Shown here piece by piece: positions 35,827 through 44,835 of a stretch of 64,000 nucleotides of DNA; within the stretch, counting starts at the first letter, position 1; each line of letters opens with the position of its first letter. Under the pieces are notes generated by a model. The model saw only the letters and a program-made list of their open reading frames with translations, searched no databases and was not told the DNA's origin. A program made the position numbers and the translations under genes. Source of the stretch: CBDCGJ01 sp965238305 (GTDB lineage: Bacteria > Pseudomonadota > Alphaproteobacteria > GCA-2731375); NCBI GenBank assembly GCA_965238305.1, contig CBDEHK010000001.1, positions 2,480,001 to 2,544,000 on the forward strand, written 5' to 3'.

Positions 35827-37179
35827 ATGACAATCACGATTTTTGACACGCTGAGGCGTGAAAAAACGGAATTCGTGCCAATAGATGCGGACCATGTGCG
35901 CTTCTATGTCTGTGGTCCGACGGTCTATGATTATGCCCATATCGGCAATGCCCGGCCCGTAGTGGTTTTTGATACTTTCGCTAGGTTATTACGGCTGCTG
36001 TATCCAAAAGTGACGTATGTACGCAACATCACCGATATCGAAGACAAGATTATCGCCCGAGCTCAGCGCGAAAACACGACGATTTTTGAACTTACCCAGC
36101 GCACTGCGGCAATTTATATCGAAGACATGGCGGCCTTGAACGCTTTGCCACCGGATGTGGAGCCGCGGGCAACGGACCATGTCGAAGAGATGTTAGAGAT
36201 CATCGCCGTTTTGGTCGAAAAAGGGCATGCTTATGAAGCGGACGGCCATGTCCTGTTCAATACCCCGTCGATGGCGAGTTATGGTGAATTCGCCCGCAAG
36301 GACCGCGACGAGTTAATTGATGGCGCCCGGGTCGAAGTAGCGCCCTATAAGAAAGACGCGACGGACTTCGTTTTGTGGAAGCCATCCAGCGGCAATGAAC
36401 CTGGATGGGATAGTCCTTGGGGACGCGGTCGGCCTGGCTGGCATATCGAATGCTCGGCGATGAGTAAAAAACACCTCGGTGTGACCTTCGATATTCATGG
36501 CGGCGGACTGGATCTCATATTTCCGCATCACCAGAACGAAATCGCCCAAAGTGAATGTGCCCATAACGGTGCCGCGTTGGCGACATATTGGATGCATAAC
36601 GGCTTTGTCAATGTCGAAGGGCAGAAGATGTCGAAGTCGTTGGGCAACTTCTTCACCGTCCATGATTTACTGGAAGAGTTTACCGGTGAGGCGCTGCGGT
36701 TCGCTTTGATGTCGACGCATTATCGCCAACCTTTGGATTTCACCCGTGGTGGGGTCCGGCAAGCGCAGAAGACATTGGATCGTTGGTATCGCGTCTGTGA
36801 CGATATTGAAGCGGCAAAAGAATTGCCGGAAACGGTGATGGCGGCGTTGAACGACGACTTGAACACGCCGCTGGCCATCGCGGAAATGCATCGTTTGGCC
36901 GACAAGGCTAGTGACGGAGATCAAGAGGCGGCAGCCGGGTTGCGCGCGGCCGCGAACATTCTGGGTGTGTTATACCAATCGGTGGAAGAGTGGTTCCGGG
37001 GCGATGCGGGTGACGATGGCTTGGCGGCGGCTGATATTGAAACGTTGATTGATGCGCGAAAAACTGCGCGCGCGGAGAAGGATTTTGCCCTGGCTGACAA
37101 AATTCGCGACGATCTTGTCGGACAGGGAATTGTGCTGGAAGACGGGCCGGACGGAACGACCTGGCGTCGCGCCAGTTAA
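35827..37179 (+). CDS. cysS: Cysteinyl-tRNA synthetase
   Basis: A 450-residue class I aminoacyl-tRNA synthetase. 'YVCGPTVYDYAHIGNARP' has the zinc Cys and HIGH-type motif, 'GWHIECSAMS' more zinc ligands, and 'KMSKSLGNF' the KMSKS loop. A GTG nine codons upstream is open, but CGGGAAACA before this ATG favours the start given. Length is usual for bacterial CysS. Confidence 0.96.
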   Translation: MTITIFDTLRREKTEFVPIDADHVRFYVCGPTVYDYAHIGNARPVVVFDTFARLLRLLYPKVTYVRNITDIEDKIIARAQRENTTIFELTQRTAAIYIEDMAALNALPPDVEPRATDHVEEMLEIIAVLVEKGHAYEADGHVLFNTPSMASYGEFARKDRDELIDGARVEVAPYKKDATDFVLWKPSSGNEPGWDSPWGRGRPGWHIECSAMSKKHLGVTFDIHGGGLDLIFPHHQNEIAQSECAHNGAALATYWMHNGFVNVEGQKMSKSLGNFFTVHDLLEEFTGEALRFALMSTHYRQPLDFTRGGVRQAQKTLDRWYRVCDDIEAAKELPETVMAALNDDLNTPLAIAEMHRLADKASDGDQEAAAGLRAAANILGVLYQSVEEWFRGDAGDDGLAAADIETLIDARKTARAEKDFALADKIRDDLVGQGIVLEDGPDGTTWRRAS

Positions 37180-37193
37180 CAGGACAGAGAGTG

Positions 37194-38807
37194 ATGAAAA
37201 AAGAACGCATCTATCTATTCGACACCACTCTTCGTGATGGGCAGCAGACGCCGGGCGTCGATTTCTCTGCCGAGGACAAGCGCAACATCGCAGAAGCGCT
37301 GGACGTACTGGGGATCGATTATATCGAAGGCGGCTGGCCCGGCGCTAATCCAACCGACACCGCGTTTTTTGAGAATCCGCCAAATCTGAAAAATGCGACT
37401 TTCACTGCTTTTGGCATGACCAAGCGGCCAGGTCGCAGCGCTGATAACGATCCAGGCCTAGCGGAAGTCATGGGCTCCGGCACCCCGGCGGTATGTCTGG
37501 TTGGCAAGTCCTGGGATTTTCACGTCGATGTTGGTTTGCAAATACCCCATGACGAAGCCGTCGAGCTGGTCGGTGACAGTATCAAGGCATTGAAAGGGCG
37601 CAATAAAGAAGCCTTGTTCGATGCAGAACATTTTTTCGACGGTTTTAAAGCCAACAAAGAATTTGCGCTCAATTGTCTGAAATCGGCTTTGAATGCCGGG
37701 GCCCGTTGGATTGTGTTGTGTGACACCAATGGCGGGACCTTGCCGCACGAAATCGAAGAAATCGTACGTGAGGTCACGGAGATTGTGCCGGGCCATCGCC
37801 TGGGTATTCACTGCCATGACGATACCGGTAATGCCGTCGCTAATAGCCTGGCGGCAATCCGCGGCGGCGCGCGCATGTTGCAAGGGACCTTGAACGGGTT
37901 GGGCGAACGCTGCGGTAATGCCAATCTGGTCACATTGATCCCGACTTTGGCCCTGAAGCCGGCCTTCGCCGACAAATATGAAATTGGCGTCGACGCGGAA
38001 GGCTTACAACAGTTGAAGCATGTCTCTCATCTGTTGGACGAGTTGTTGAACCGAGCCCCAAATCGGCAGGCGCCGTATGTTGGGGCTTCGGCATTTGCGT
38101 CAAAGGCGGGATTACACGTCTCCGCCTTGCTGAAAAATCCAAAGACCTATGAGCATATCGAACCCCATCTGGTCGGCAATGACCGTGCCATCATGGTGTC
38201 GAACCAATCCGGCCGCTCCAACGTCCTATCCAGACTGAAAGAAATCGGCATTGATATTGATCCCAAGGACAAACGGATTGACCGCTTGTTAGAAGATGTC
38301 AAACAGCGGGAATTCGAAGGCTATTCCTACGATGGCGCGGAAGCTAGTTTTGAACTGATGGTGCGGCGTGTGTTGGGTCAGGTGCCGGAGTATTTCGACG
38401 TAAACAGTTTCCGGGTGCTGGTCGAACATCGCCATAATGCGCTTGGCAAACTGGTGACGATTTCAGAAGCCACGGTGAAAATTACCATCGGCGATCGGGT
38501 TATCATGTCGGTGGCGGAAGGCAATGGTCCGGTGAACGCGTTGGACAATGCCTTGCGTAAGGATATCGGCCCCTATGCGCCGATTATCTCCGATCTTCAT
38601 CTGGTGGATTATAAGGTCCGCATTTTGGATGGCGGGACAGGGGCCGTGACCCGGGTGCTAATCGAAAGTGCCGATGGCCAGGGCAATCGCTGGTTCACGG
38701 TTGGCGTTTCACCCAATATCGTCGATGCGTCGTTTCAAGCCCTGATGGATAGCATTGTCTATAAGCTCCGCCGCGATGGTGCACAGGTCTCTGCGGCGGC
38801 GGAATAA
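37194..38807 (+). CDS. cimA: Citramalate synthase
   Basis: A 537-residue enzyme of the alpha-isopropylmalate synthase/homocitrate synthase family. 'FDTTLRDGQQTPGVDFS' (metal Asp), 'IHCHDDTGNAVANS' (metal His pair), 'GLGERCGNANLV' and the C-terminal regulatory domain fit (R)-citramalate synthase (pyruvate plus acetyl-CoA), which feeds isoleucine synthesis without threonine. 2-isopropylmalate synthase is less likely given the length and the 'GGWPGANPTDT' opening. A GTG one codon earlier is possible. Confidence 0.9.
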   Translation: MKKERIYLFDTTLRDGQQTPGVDFSAEDKRNIAEALDVLGIDYIEGGWPGANPTDTAFFENPPNLKNATFTAFGMTKRPGRSADNDPGLAEVMGSGTPAVCLVGKSWDFHVDVGLQIPHDEAVELVGDSIKALKGRNKEALFDAEHFFDGFKANKEFALNCLKSALNAGARWIVLCDTNGGTLPHEIEEIVREVTEIVPGHRLGIHCHDDTGNAVANSLAAIRGGARMLQGTLNGLGERCGNANLVTLIPTLALKPAFADKYEIGVDAEGLQQLKHVSHLLDELLNRAPNRQAPYVGASAFASKAGLHVSALLKNPKTYEHIEPHLVGNDRAIMVSNQSGRSNVLSRLKEIGIDIDPKDKRIDRLLEDVKQREFEGYSYDGAEASFELMVRRVLGQVPEYFDVNSFRVLVEHRHNALGKLVTISEATVKITIGDRVIMSVAEGNGPVNALDNALRKDIGPYAPIISDLHLVDYKVRILDGGTGAVTRVLIESADGQGNRWFTVGVSPNIVDASFQALMDSIVYKLRRDGAQVSAAAE

Positions 38808-38815
38808 TTAGACCG

Positions 38816-39580
38816 ATGGCCGGTACCCACAGCAAACAAGTGCAGATCTGGGGCGAGGGGCCACGCGTTGTCCTGGTCCGCCCACAGATGGGCGAAAATA
38901 TTGGCGCCTGCGCCCGCGCCATGGCGAATTTCACTTTGTCGGAACTTTGTCTGGTGGCGCCCCGTGACGGCTGGCCCAATGAAAGCGCCCGCGCCATGGC
39001 CAGCCGGGCCGATCATGTGTTGGATGAGGCACAGGTATTTGAGACGACGACGTTGGCGCTTGCAGATCAGCAATATGTCTATGCCATGACCGCACGCCCA
39101 CGGGACATGATAAAGCCGGTATTGAGCCCGCGTGAAGCGGCACAAGACATGCGCCAGCGAATGGCCGATGGCATGGCTTGCGCGATCCTGTTTGGCGGCG
39201 AACGTGCCGGCTTGGATAACAATGACGTGGTAGCGGCGCACGCGATCATTCATGTTCCGGCCAATCCGGCCTTCACGTCGCTTAATTTGGCGCAGGCAGT
39301 ATTGTTATTTGGCTACGAATGGTTTCTCTCAGCAGACGGAAGCGATGAACTGATTCGATCCGAAGACCGCTCGCCGCCAGCGAAAGCCGAAGATATAGCC
39401 TTCTTTTTTGAACGTTTGGAAGATGAATTGACCAAAGGCGGGTTCCTCTATCCGCCGGAGAAGAAACCGGCAATGGTCCGCAATGTCCGCAATATGTTCA
39501 TGCGTATGGCCCCAACCGACCAGGATATTCGTACGCTTCAGGGCATGATTAGCGGTCTCATCCGCTTTCGCGGAAAATAA
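38816..39580 (+). CDS. trmJ: tRNA/rRNA methyltransferase TrmJ
   Basis: A 254-residue SpoU/TrmH-family (SPOUT) 2'-O-methyltransferase. 'VLVRPQMGENIGACARAMANF' is the motif 1 substrate/fold signature, 'ILFGGERAGLDNNDV' motif 2, and 'FTSLNLAQAVLLFGYEW' motif 3 with the trefoil knot. TrmJ modifies position 32 of tRNA. The extended C-terminal tail (about residues 185-254) supports TrmJ over TrmL. It starts eight bases after cimA. Confidence 0.9.
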   Translation: MAGTHSKQVQIWGEGPRVVLVRPQMGENIGACARAMANFTLSELCLVAPRDGWPNESARAMASRADHVLDEAQVFETTTLALADQQYVYAMTARPRDMIKPVLSPREAAQDMRQRMADGMACAILFGGERAGLDNNDVVAAHAIIHVPANPAFTSLNLAQAVLLFGYEWFLSADGSDELIRSEDRSPPAKAEDIAFFFERLEDELTKGGFLYPPEKKPAMVRNVRNMFMRMAPTDQDIRTLQGMISGLIRFRGK

Positions 39581-39622
39581 ACAGCCGGTATTCTTGCCAA
39601 CTCGCGCTATTTCGCTGGCTGC

Positions 39623-40942
39623 CTAACCGTCTATCGGAAGATCAATGAAAAATTTGCTGCCAACACCTTCATCAGATTGAAATCCGATCCGCCCACTCAT
39701 CTTTTCGATCATTTCTTTGGCCAGAACCAGACCGATCCCGGTGCCCTCGATATTTCTCGCCTCGCGACCCAATCGATCAAAGGGATTAAAGACCCGATGT
39801 TGGTCGCATTCCGGTATTCCAAACCCAGTATCGCGAACACTAAGACGAAGAAATTTGTCGGATCCAGTCTTTAACTGTAGGAAAATCTCACCATTGGGTC
39901 GGTTATATTTCACAGCGTTTGACAGCAGATTAAGCAGGACTTGTTTTGTCTGCAATGCATCTACAAATACCGTCGTCGGCGGATGATCTTCTGTTTGATT
40001 GGTAATTGTTATTTGCCGCCCATTTTCTTCGATCATTGCGCGTGTAACCTCCACGCTATCGACAATAATCGCTGTGATTTCTACTGCCTCAATATTTTGA
40101 GTCAGCTGGCCGGCTTCGATTTTTGACAGATCTAAAACCTGATTGATGAGTTCCAGCAGGTGATGGCCGCCCCTGAGGATATAATCGACATACGAAGCCT
40201 GTTTATCGGATACCGGGTCCATTTTGTCGTGGATAAGAAATTGGGCGAAGCCCAATATCGCGTTCAAGGGTGTCCGCAGTTCGTGGCTCATGCTCGACAG
40301 AAATTCAGATTTTGCCTGTGTCGCTTCTTCGGTCATGGACTTGGCATGTTCCAGCTCCTGATAAGCTTGTTCTCTATCCGCCAGAATTCTTTGCCCAAAA
40401 TGAAACGTCGCCAAAAAAAACGCGATAACGATCAGCAAGATCGAAGTCGTGACAAGTTGCGTTTTCCAAACTAAATCGTCAATTTCCTTTAATTCGTCAG
40501 TCAGGTCCCACCCGATGGTCACACGGCCGAACATTTCGCCTTCCATTTCGATTTTTGAGGTATAAGATTTTTGAACAATATCCTTTCGTTCTAAGTCTTT
40601 TGCGCTCCAGGAAACTAATGTATAGCCGTTCTCGTTTTCAAAGCTAACAGCTCTAATTTCGGTAGTATGTGACACGATCTCATCAATAATCGTTTCCAGA
40701 AGCGGTCGATCTTCAGTGATCACGGCGTCCAGAGATACCGCAGAGAGCAACGCTGCGGTTTGTTCGCTGCGTTCAAACATTTTGCCAATCAATTGGTCAG
40801 ACGCGATGTCGCGAAAATAATTACCAGCCCACAGAGCCAGAAAAATGACGATGAGCGAAACTGGGCCGAACACTTTCCAAGAAAGCAAGCGTCGACTGAT
40901 TTGCCGGTCGAATGAGAGTATGTTTTTCAAGAGCGTAATCAA
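39623..40942 (-). CDS. Membrane sensor histidine kinase, paired with PhnD-like protein
   Basis: A ~439-residue kinase. Transmembrane helices lie near residues 23-43 and 162-182; the loop between them (~118 residues) is the sensor. A short coiled coil leads to the phosphoacceptor His in 'SMSHELRTPLNAILG' (about H220). N box 'NLLSNAVKYNRPNG', G1 'DTGFGIP' and G2 'GTGIGLVLAKE' are intact. No HAMP is obvious and no receiver domain. The start is uncertain: the frame stays open to 41050 inside the upstream gene, and TTG at 40942 is my preference, 34 bases after the upstream stop. No response regulator is adjacent. Confidence 0.88.
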   Translation of the reverse strand: MITLLKNILSFDRQISRRLLSWKVFGPVSLIVIFLALWAGNYFRDIASDQLIGKMFERSEQTAALLSAVSLDAVITEDRPLLETIIDEIVSHTTEIRAVSFENENGYTLVSWSAKDLERKDIVQKSYTSKIEMEGEMFGRVTIGWDLTDELKEIDDLVWKTQLVTTSILLIVIAFFLATFHFGQRILADREQAYQELEHAKSMTEEATQAKSEFLSSMSHELRTPLNAILGFAQFLIHDKMDPVSDKQASYVDYILRGGHHLLELINQVLDLSKIEAGQLTQNIEAVEITAIIVDSVEVTRAMIEENGRQITITNQTEDHPPTTVFVDALQTKQVLLNLLSNAVKYNRPNGEIFLQLKTGSDKFLRLSVRDTGFGIPECDQHRVFNPFDRLGREARNIEGTGIGLVLAKEMIEKMSGRIGFQSDEGVGSKFFIDLPIDG

Positions 40943-40976
40943 TAGTTTGCTGTTTGGGTACGGGATGCGGTTCTGC

Positions 40977-41852
40977 TTATCCTCCGAAAAATGCGTCTGA
41001 ACATCGAATTGCCTTTCGAATATCTTTGAAGTCCTTGTCGTCGGTCGCAAGGAAGCCGTTTCTTAGTAGGCGATTGTCTGCCGTCTCGTCTTTCAGGTTT
41101 AATAAGGCCGATTGTAAAGCATCTGCAATTATCGGCGCTAATCCGGCCCGTGCAATCCAAGGGCGGGTGATGTTTGGAAAGCGGGCGATGCTGCGAAGCT
41201 TCACGCCTTTTCTTACAAGTTTGTCGAAAGCAGATTCTTTCAAAGCACCGGCATCATAATCACCGGCGCCAACGGCTGTACCCACACGGTCATGGCGGCC
41301 CAAATATTTGTACGTGGATAGGTTTTTGGCGAACAGCCCATTGTCGTAGAGATAGAGCTGTGAAAGATAGCGACCGATCGTCGAACGTTCATTGCCAAAC
41401 GCGAAGGACCGACCCGCTAGTTGCGAGAGGTTCGTGATATCGCTGTCTTGGTGAACTGCGATGATACCGTCGAAAGTTTTCTTACCTTTTTTTGCTTCCA
41501 CCGCTAGTAATTGGATTTGCGGCTCCACTTGTTTTGCCAAAACGTAGGAGGCGGGCCCGAATTGAGAAAAATCGACCTTTCCATCGGTCAGTTGACGCGC
41601 GCCGGTTTTATAGGATTTGGAGACTTGTAATTGAATCGTTACCGCTTCGCCCAGCCTTTCAGCCAGTTTGATCTCTAATACATTTAGGAGCGGCCGGAAC
41701 TGGCGTACGATTGTCGAAGGTTTTTCGGATGCGTAGACCCCAAATTTCAAGGTCACCGTCGCGTCGGCCTGTGATGCAGCAAATAGCGCTACAAAGAGAA
41801 TGAGAAGTTTTATTGTTCTCGATGACTTGATTGCAGATTTCAAATTTTCCAC
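40977..41852 (-). CDS. PhnD-like periplasmic substrate-binding protein
   Basis: A 291-residue phosphate/phosphonate-type periplasmic binding protein. A signal peptide ends near 'AASQADA' (about residue 32). The mature part opens with 'LKFGVYASEKPSTIVRQFRPLLNVLE', and 'GKVDFSQFGPASYVL', 'GRSFAFGNERSTIGRYL' and 'VGAGDYDAGALKESAF' are PhnD-family landmarks. No ABC permease or ATPase accompanies it; the histidine kinase follows on the same strand, so the protein probably delivers a ligand signal to the kinase. The start is GTG with a weak ribosome site. Confidence 0.86.
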   Translation of the reverse strand: MENLKSAIKSSRTIKLLILFVALFAASQADATVTLKFGVYASEKPSTIVRQFRPLLNVLEIKLAERLGEAVTIQLQVSKSYKTGARQLTDGKVDFSQFGPASYVLAKQVEPQIQLLAVEAKKGKKTFDGIIAVHQDSDITNLSQLAGRSFAFGNERSTIGRYLSQLYLYDNGLFAKNLSTYKYLGRHDRVGTAVGAGDYDAGALKESAFDKLVRKGVKLRSIARFPNITRPWIARAGLAPIIADALQSALLNLKDETADNRLLRNGFLATDDKDFKDIRKAIRCSDAFFGG

Positions 41853-42295
41853 CGTCCAAACTTCAACCGTTGTTCTTTAGTTCTTGAATTCAAAATTTCA
41901 AAAAAAACAAAGCAGTCAAGCTAGATGGTGTAAATAAAATAACCATATATATAAGTAAGATAATATAAGTAATATTTAATATTACAAAAACCTTAACATA
42001 GAAATAAAATGCAAAGCATTGTTTCGAGTCGCTCCAGACCGGTTGAAAAGCAAGGTTAATTCTTCCGCAAATTCGGGCCCGGAAAGGCTGGTTGATGGAT
42101 CAAGCGAACCGGCTGATAAAACTTGAAATTTCGCCAATGCGCATGGTTGACAAGCAGATATGCTTGAGTATAGTACGCCCGCTACCGCGCGCCTTATATT
42201 GGTGCGCGTTTATAGTTTGTCTTTGCCGGAAGTTCGGCGGGCAAGTAGTTGGATATCTTGATCCCTGATCAGAAATTGAATGAGAGAACTCGCTG
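41853..42295. other. Intergenic region between PhnD-like gene and rpsD
   Basis: 443 bases without a convincing gene. 41880-42010 is strongly AT-rich (runs of A, repeated TATATA/ATAAGTAAGATAATATAAG), then composition returns to normal. The rpsD promoter lies at 42147-42174. Downstream of it a stem (CGCGCC / GGTGCGCG with one bulged T, 42188-42208) sits in the rpsD leader. Confidence 0.7.
42147..42174 (+). promoter_or_regulatory. Probable sigma-70 promoter of rpsD
   Basis: A perfect -35 (TTGACA, 42147-42152) and TATAGT (42169-42174) are 16 bases apart. This would start transcription near 42181, giving a leader of about 115 bases before rpsD, long enough for a structured leader. Confidence 0.65.
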
Positions 42296-42913
42296 ATGAC
42301 GAAGCGACTAAGGTCGAAATACAAATTGAACCGCCGCTTGGGTGAAAACCTTTGGGGTCGTCCGAAAAGCCCCGTAAATGCGCGCGAATATGGTCCGGGT
42401 CAACATGGTCAGCGCCGCCGCAAACCTTCGGATTTTGGTATACATTTGTTGGCGAAGCAAAAGCTACGCGGCTATTATGGCAACGTAACGGAAAAGCAAT
42501 TCCGTCGCACTTATGAAGAAGCCGTACGTCGCAAGGGCGATACCGGTGAGAACTTGATCGGCTTGTTGGAAAGTCGCTTGGACGCGGTAATTTATCGGAT
42601 GAAGTTTGTGCCGACAGTGTTCTCTGCCCGCCAATTCGTCAATCATGGCCATGTCACCGTGAACGGTCGCCGGGTCAATATCCCCAGCTACCGGGTCCGT
42701 GAAGGCGACGTCATTGAAGTGCGTGAACGCTCCCGCCAGATGAACCTGGTGTTGGAAGCGATTGACAGCCCGGAACGGGACTTGCCGGATTATCTCGATG
42801 TCGACCACAACAAGATGCAGGGCACATTTGTGCGTTTGCCAAGTTTGGCCGATGTCCCCTATCCGGTACAAATGGAACCGAACTTAGTGGTGGAGTATTA
42901 TTCCGCTCGCTAA
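42296..42913 (+). CDS. rpsD: 30S ribosomal protein S4
   Basis: A 205-residue S4 protein, the usual length. 'MTKRLRSKYKLNRRLGENLWGRPKSPVNAREYGPGQHGQRRRKPS' type N-terminus, S4 RNA-binding domain 'ESRLDAVIYRMKF...ARQFVNHGHVTVNGRRVNIPSYRVREGDVIEVRE' (residues 95-155). Binds 16S rRNA early in 30S assembly. It stands alone here, outside the ribosomal operon, with its own promoter and terminator, as is common in alphaproteobacteria. Confidence 0.97.
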   Translation: MTKRLRSKYKLNRRLGENLWGRPKSPVNAREYGPGQHGQRRRKPSDFGIHLLAKQKLRGYYGNVTEKQFRRTYEEAVRRKGDTGENLIGLLESRLDAVIYRMKFVPTVFSARQFVNHGHVTVNGRRVNIPSYRVREGDVIEVRERSRQMNLVLEAIDSPERDLPDYLDVDHNKMQGTFVRLPSLADVPYPVQMEPNLVVEYYSAR

Positions 42914-42961
42914 AAATTAGACGCGGTAGCGTGTCTGCGACTTGAGAATTTTTCGAACAAA

Positions 42962-42992
42962 GAGAGCCCGCAATTGCGGGCTCTCCTTTTTT
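42962..42992 (+). terminator. Intrinsic terminator of rpsD
   Basis: A perfect 10-bp stem (GAGAGCCCGC / GCGGGCTCTC) with an AATT loop, followed by CTTTTTT. It lies 49 bases after the rpsD stop and ends that transcription unit. Confidence 0.95.
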
Positions 42993-43106
42993 AACGAGAA
43001 TTTAATATATTCGGCTCTAGGCTGACACCAGTTCATTTTTTGGAAGAATAATATGTTAATTTGGTTTCTGTTAAACATATATCTTTTCGATATATTTACA
43101 ATATAG

Positions 43107-43112
43107 TATAAT
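43107..43112 (+). promoter_or_regulatory. Possible -10 element upstream of the unknown gene at 43196
   Basis: A perfect TATAAT lies in an AT-rich stretch, with only a weak -35 (TTTTCG at 43084-43089, 17 bases upstream). If used, the leader would be about 80 bases. Confidence 0.3.
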
Positions 43113-43195
43113 GCATGACACTATAGACTGTCTTTTGTTACCAGTAATTTAGCCGTTTTTCTTTTGAACCAACATCAATTCGAGAAAATTCGTTA

Positions 43196-44035
43196 ATGGT
43201 AAATCAGATCGTTCGTCATACAACTTTCGTAAAGCGTGAAGTTTGTGCTTCCACGCCGGACCAAATATTCGATCTCTGTCACCGCACGGCTTTACAGGCC
43301 AGAAAATTGCGAGAGGCGGGTAATACCGAGCAAGCGAATGGGTTGTTGCATGACTTGCTTGTTTGCCAAGATCAAAATCAGAACGCCTGTCCCCGACATC
43401 AGGCCTGCCAACGCTATTTCAGCCGCTTGAAAGTTGATAAAACTGAAACTGCATCGAATTTTCTGGATTGGGATACGCTACAACGGAAAAGCAGCGGTCA
43501 TATTCATGTAAATGGAAATGATGTAAAGCACGGTTTTGAAGACCTTTATGTTGCACAAGACCAATGGGACAATCGGATGTGGCATCAAAGGCTTTCAACA
43601 GAAATTGCTTATAGATATGAAAATAGGGACGCGCAAATTTTACTTGAGGTTTGGGGTTCGAAACCGTTTCCGCAGCTAGAGGACTTTTACAACGACAAAC
43701 TAGCGCTGAGGAATTTGTTATCGAACTGCCATATTTTTGAGTTCGTTAATTCTAGCACCACCAGGTTCCTGCAATATGCGCCTAACATGGTGGCGTATTC
43801 CGGTCGCGATCATACCAATTCGTTTGTACAAGAATATGAGCTAAAGGGATTTTCAAAACTAATTCAAAAAATGCAACATGATTTGGTCAGTAAAAAACAA
43901 CCGCTATATGGATACGTAGCGCGGCAGGTGCGGCTGAATGGCAGTCAAAGATCGGCATCGATGAGCAGGTTGGAGCTGCCCTATTTCAAGGGTCCAGAAG
44001 TGGCTGGCTCAATCACTTACCTTATGCCCAATTAG
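43196..44035 (+). CDS. Unknown protein with possible PAS-like C-terminal half
   Basis: I do not recognise this 279-residue protein with confidence. No signal peptide or membrane helix. The N-terminal part has cysteines at 17, 28, 57, 65 and 71, including 'CPRHQAC', which might hold a metal. Residues ~165-279 ('LLSNCHIFEF..', 'MVAYSGRDHTNSF', '..KQPLYGYVARQV', '..LELPYFKG..VAGSITYLMP') resemble the layout of the alphaproteobacterial PAS_5 sensor domain, a loose impression only. Codon use is more AT-rich than rpsD. Its last 27 bases overlap the end of the convergent gene. Confidence 0.65.
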   Translation: MVNQIVRHTTFVKREVCASTPDQIFDLCHRTALQARKLREAGNTEQANGLLHDLLVCQDQNQNACPRHQACQRYFSRLKVDKTETASNFLDWDTLQRKSSGHIHVNGNDVKHGFEDLYVAQDQWDNRMWHQRLSTEIAYRYENRDAQILLEVWGSKPFPQLEDFYNDKLALRNLLSNCHIFEFVNSSTTRFLQYAPNMVAYSGRDHTNSFVQEYELKGFSKLIQKMQHDLVSKKQPLYGYVARQVRLNGSQRSASMSRLELPYFKGPEVAGSITYLMPN

Positions 44036-44743
44036 ATTTAGCTCTTGGCGGAATGCAGCAACTTGCTGGTGACGCGAGCTGACGTTTAGCCAAACGTCAC
44101 GAAAGCTATCCATTGATGGAAGGTAGTTTTCCGAAATTTTAACTGTGGTCTCGTAACCGTAGACTTCGGTGCCAAAATTAAGTTCCGCCAATTTGTCGTC
44201 GACGAGAGTACCGGTTAGCCAATCGGCATCAAATTCAAGCAAACCCCGCGTACGCAAAAGGCGGGTGAAATATGAAATCAATCTTCTCCCGGCCAGTTTC
44301 TTTTTTCGAAATGGTAACGTTACGCAGGCCCCTCCGGAGTGCACAACCGACCCACTGATCTTCTTGACCAAATCCGATGGAATATAGTTGGGCAGCGGAC
44401 GTGCAGTTTTTGCACCTTCCGGCCCCCACAATCTTCCCTGACTGACATGCTCCTGATAGTCTGCAATCCAATCCTGCCGCATCGCGACCCAGCCCATGAC
44501 ATCGTCACTTGTTCGTGCCAAAAGCCACGCGCTATTATTTGTATTCACCTGCCCTAATCCAGGATCGAAAGCCGGTGATATTCCGTCAATAAGGGATTGA
44601 TGTTTGCCCATTATCTCAGCCCAGCCATTTAGGCCGCGGTAATATGAAACATCTATTCCTTGGTTTTTCAGTATTCCGTGATTTATATCTTGGTAGTTGC
44701 GGAGGAGCCTCGTCTCGCCTTCCGTCAACGGTGCTGTTTTCAT
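44009..44743 (-). CDS. Unknown protein
   Basis: A 244-residue protein I cannot assign. No signal peptide or membrane helix. 'AWLLARTSDDVMGWVAMRQD' could be a GNAT-type beta-strand pair, and 'LLRTRGLLEFDADWLTGTLVDDKLAELNFGTEVYGYE' could be the end of such a fold, but the acetyl-CoA R/QxxGxG/A loop is not visible. The ATG has GGAA five bases upstream. It ends in a 27-base overlap with the unknown gene on the other strand, so the two may be a recent neighbour pair or an accessory insertion between rpsD and the pur cluster. Confidence 0.65.
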   Translation of the reverse strand: MKTAPLTEGETRLLRNYQDINHGILKNQGIDVSYYRGLNGWAEIMGKHQSLIDGISPAFDPGLGQVNTNNSAWLLARTSDDVMGWVAMRQDWIADYQEHVSQGRLWGPEGAKTARPLPNYIPSDLVKKISGSVVHSGGACVTLPFRKKKLAGRRLISYFTRLLRTRGLLEFDADWLTGTLVDDKLAELNFGTEVYGYETTVKISENYLPSMDSFRDVWLNVSSRHQQVAAFRQELNLIGHKVSD

Positions 44744-44835
44744 AGTTATTCCAAAACCAGGAAACAGAATTTCTCGATTTAGATTATACTATGAATTGAA
44801 GTTCTCGGCAATTTCACTATAAAAATTGTGATTGT

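Noticed and set aside
42095..42268. A 57-codon plus-strand frame with AAAGG seven bases before its ATG, upstream of rpsD
   Set aside because: It overlaps the strong rpsD promoter and hairpin, resembles no family, and its composition is not coding-like; probably chance.
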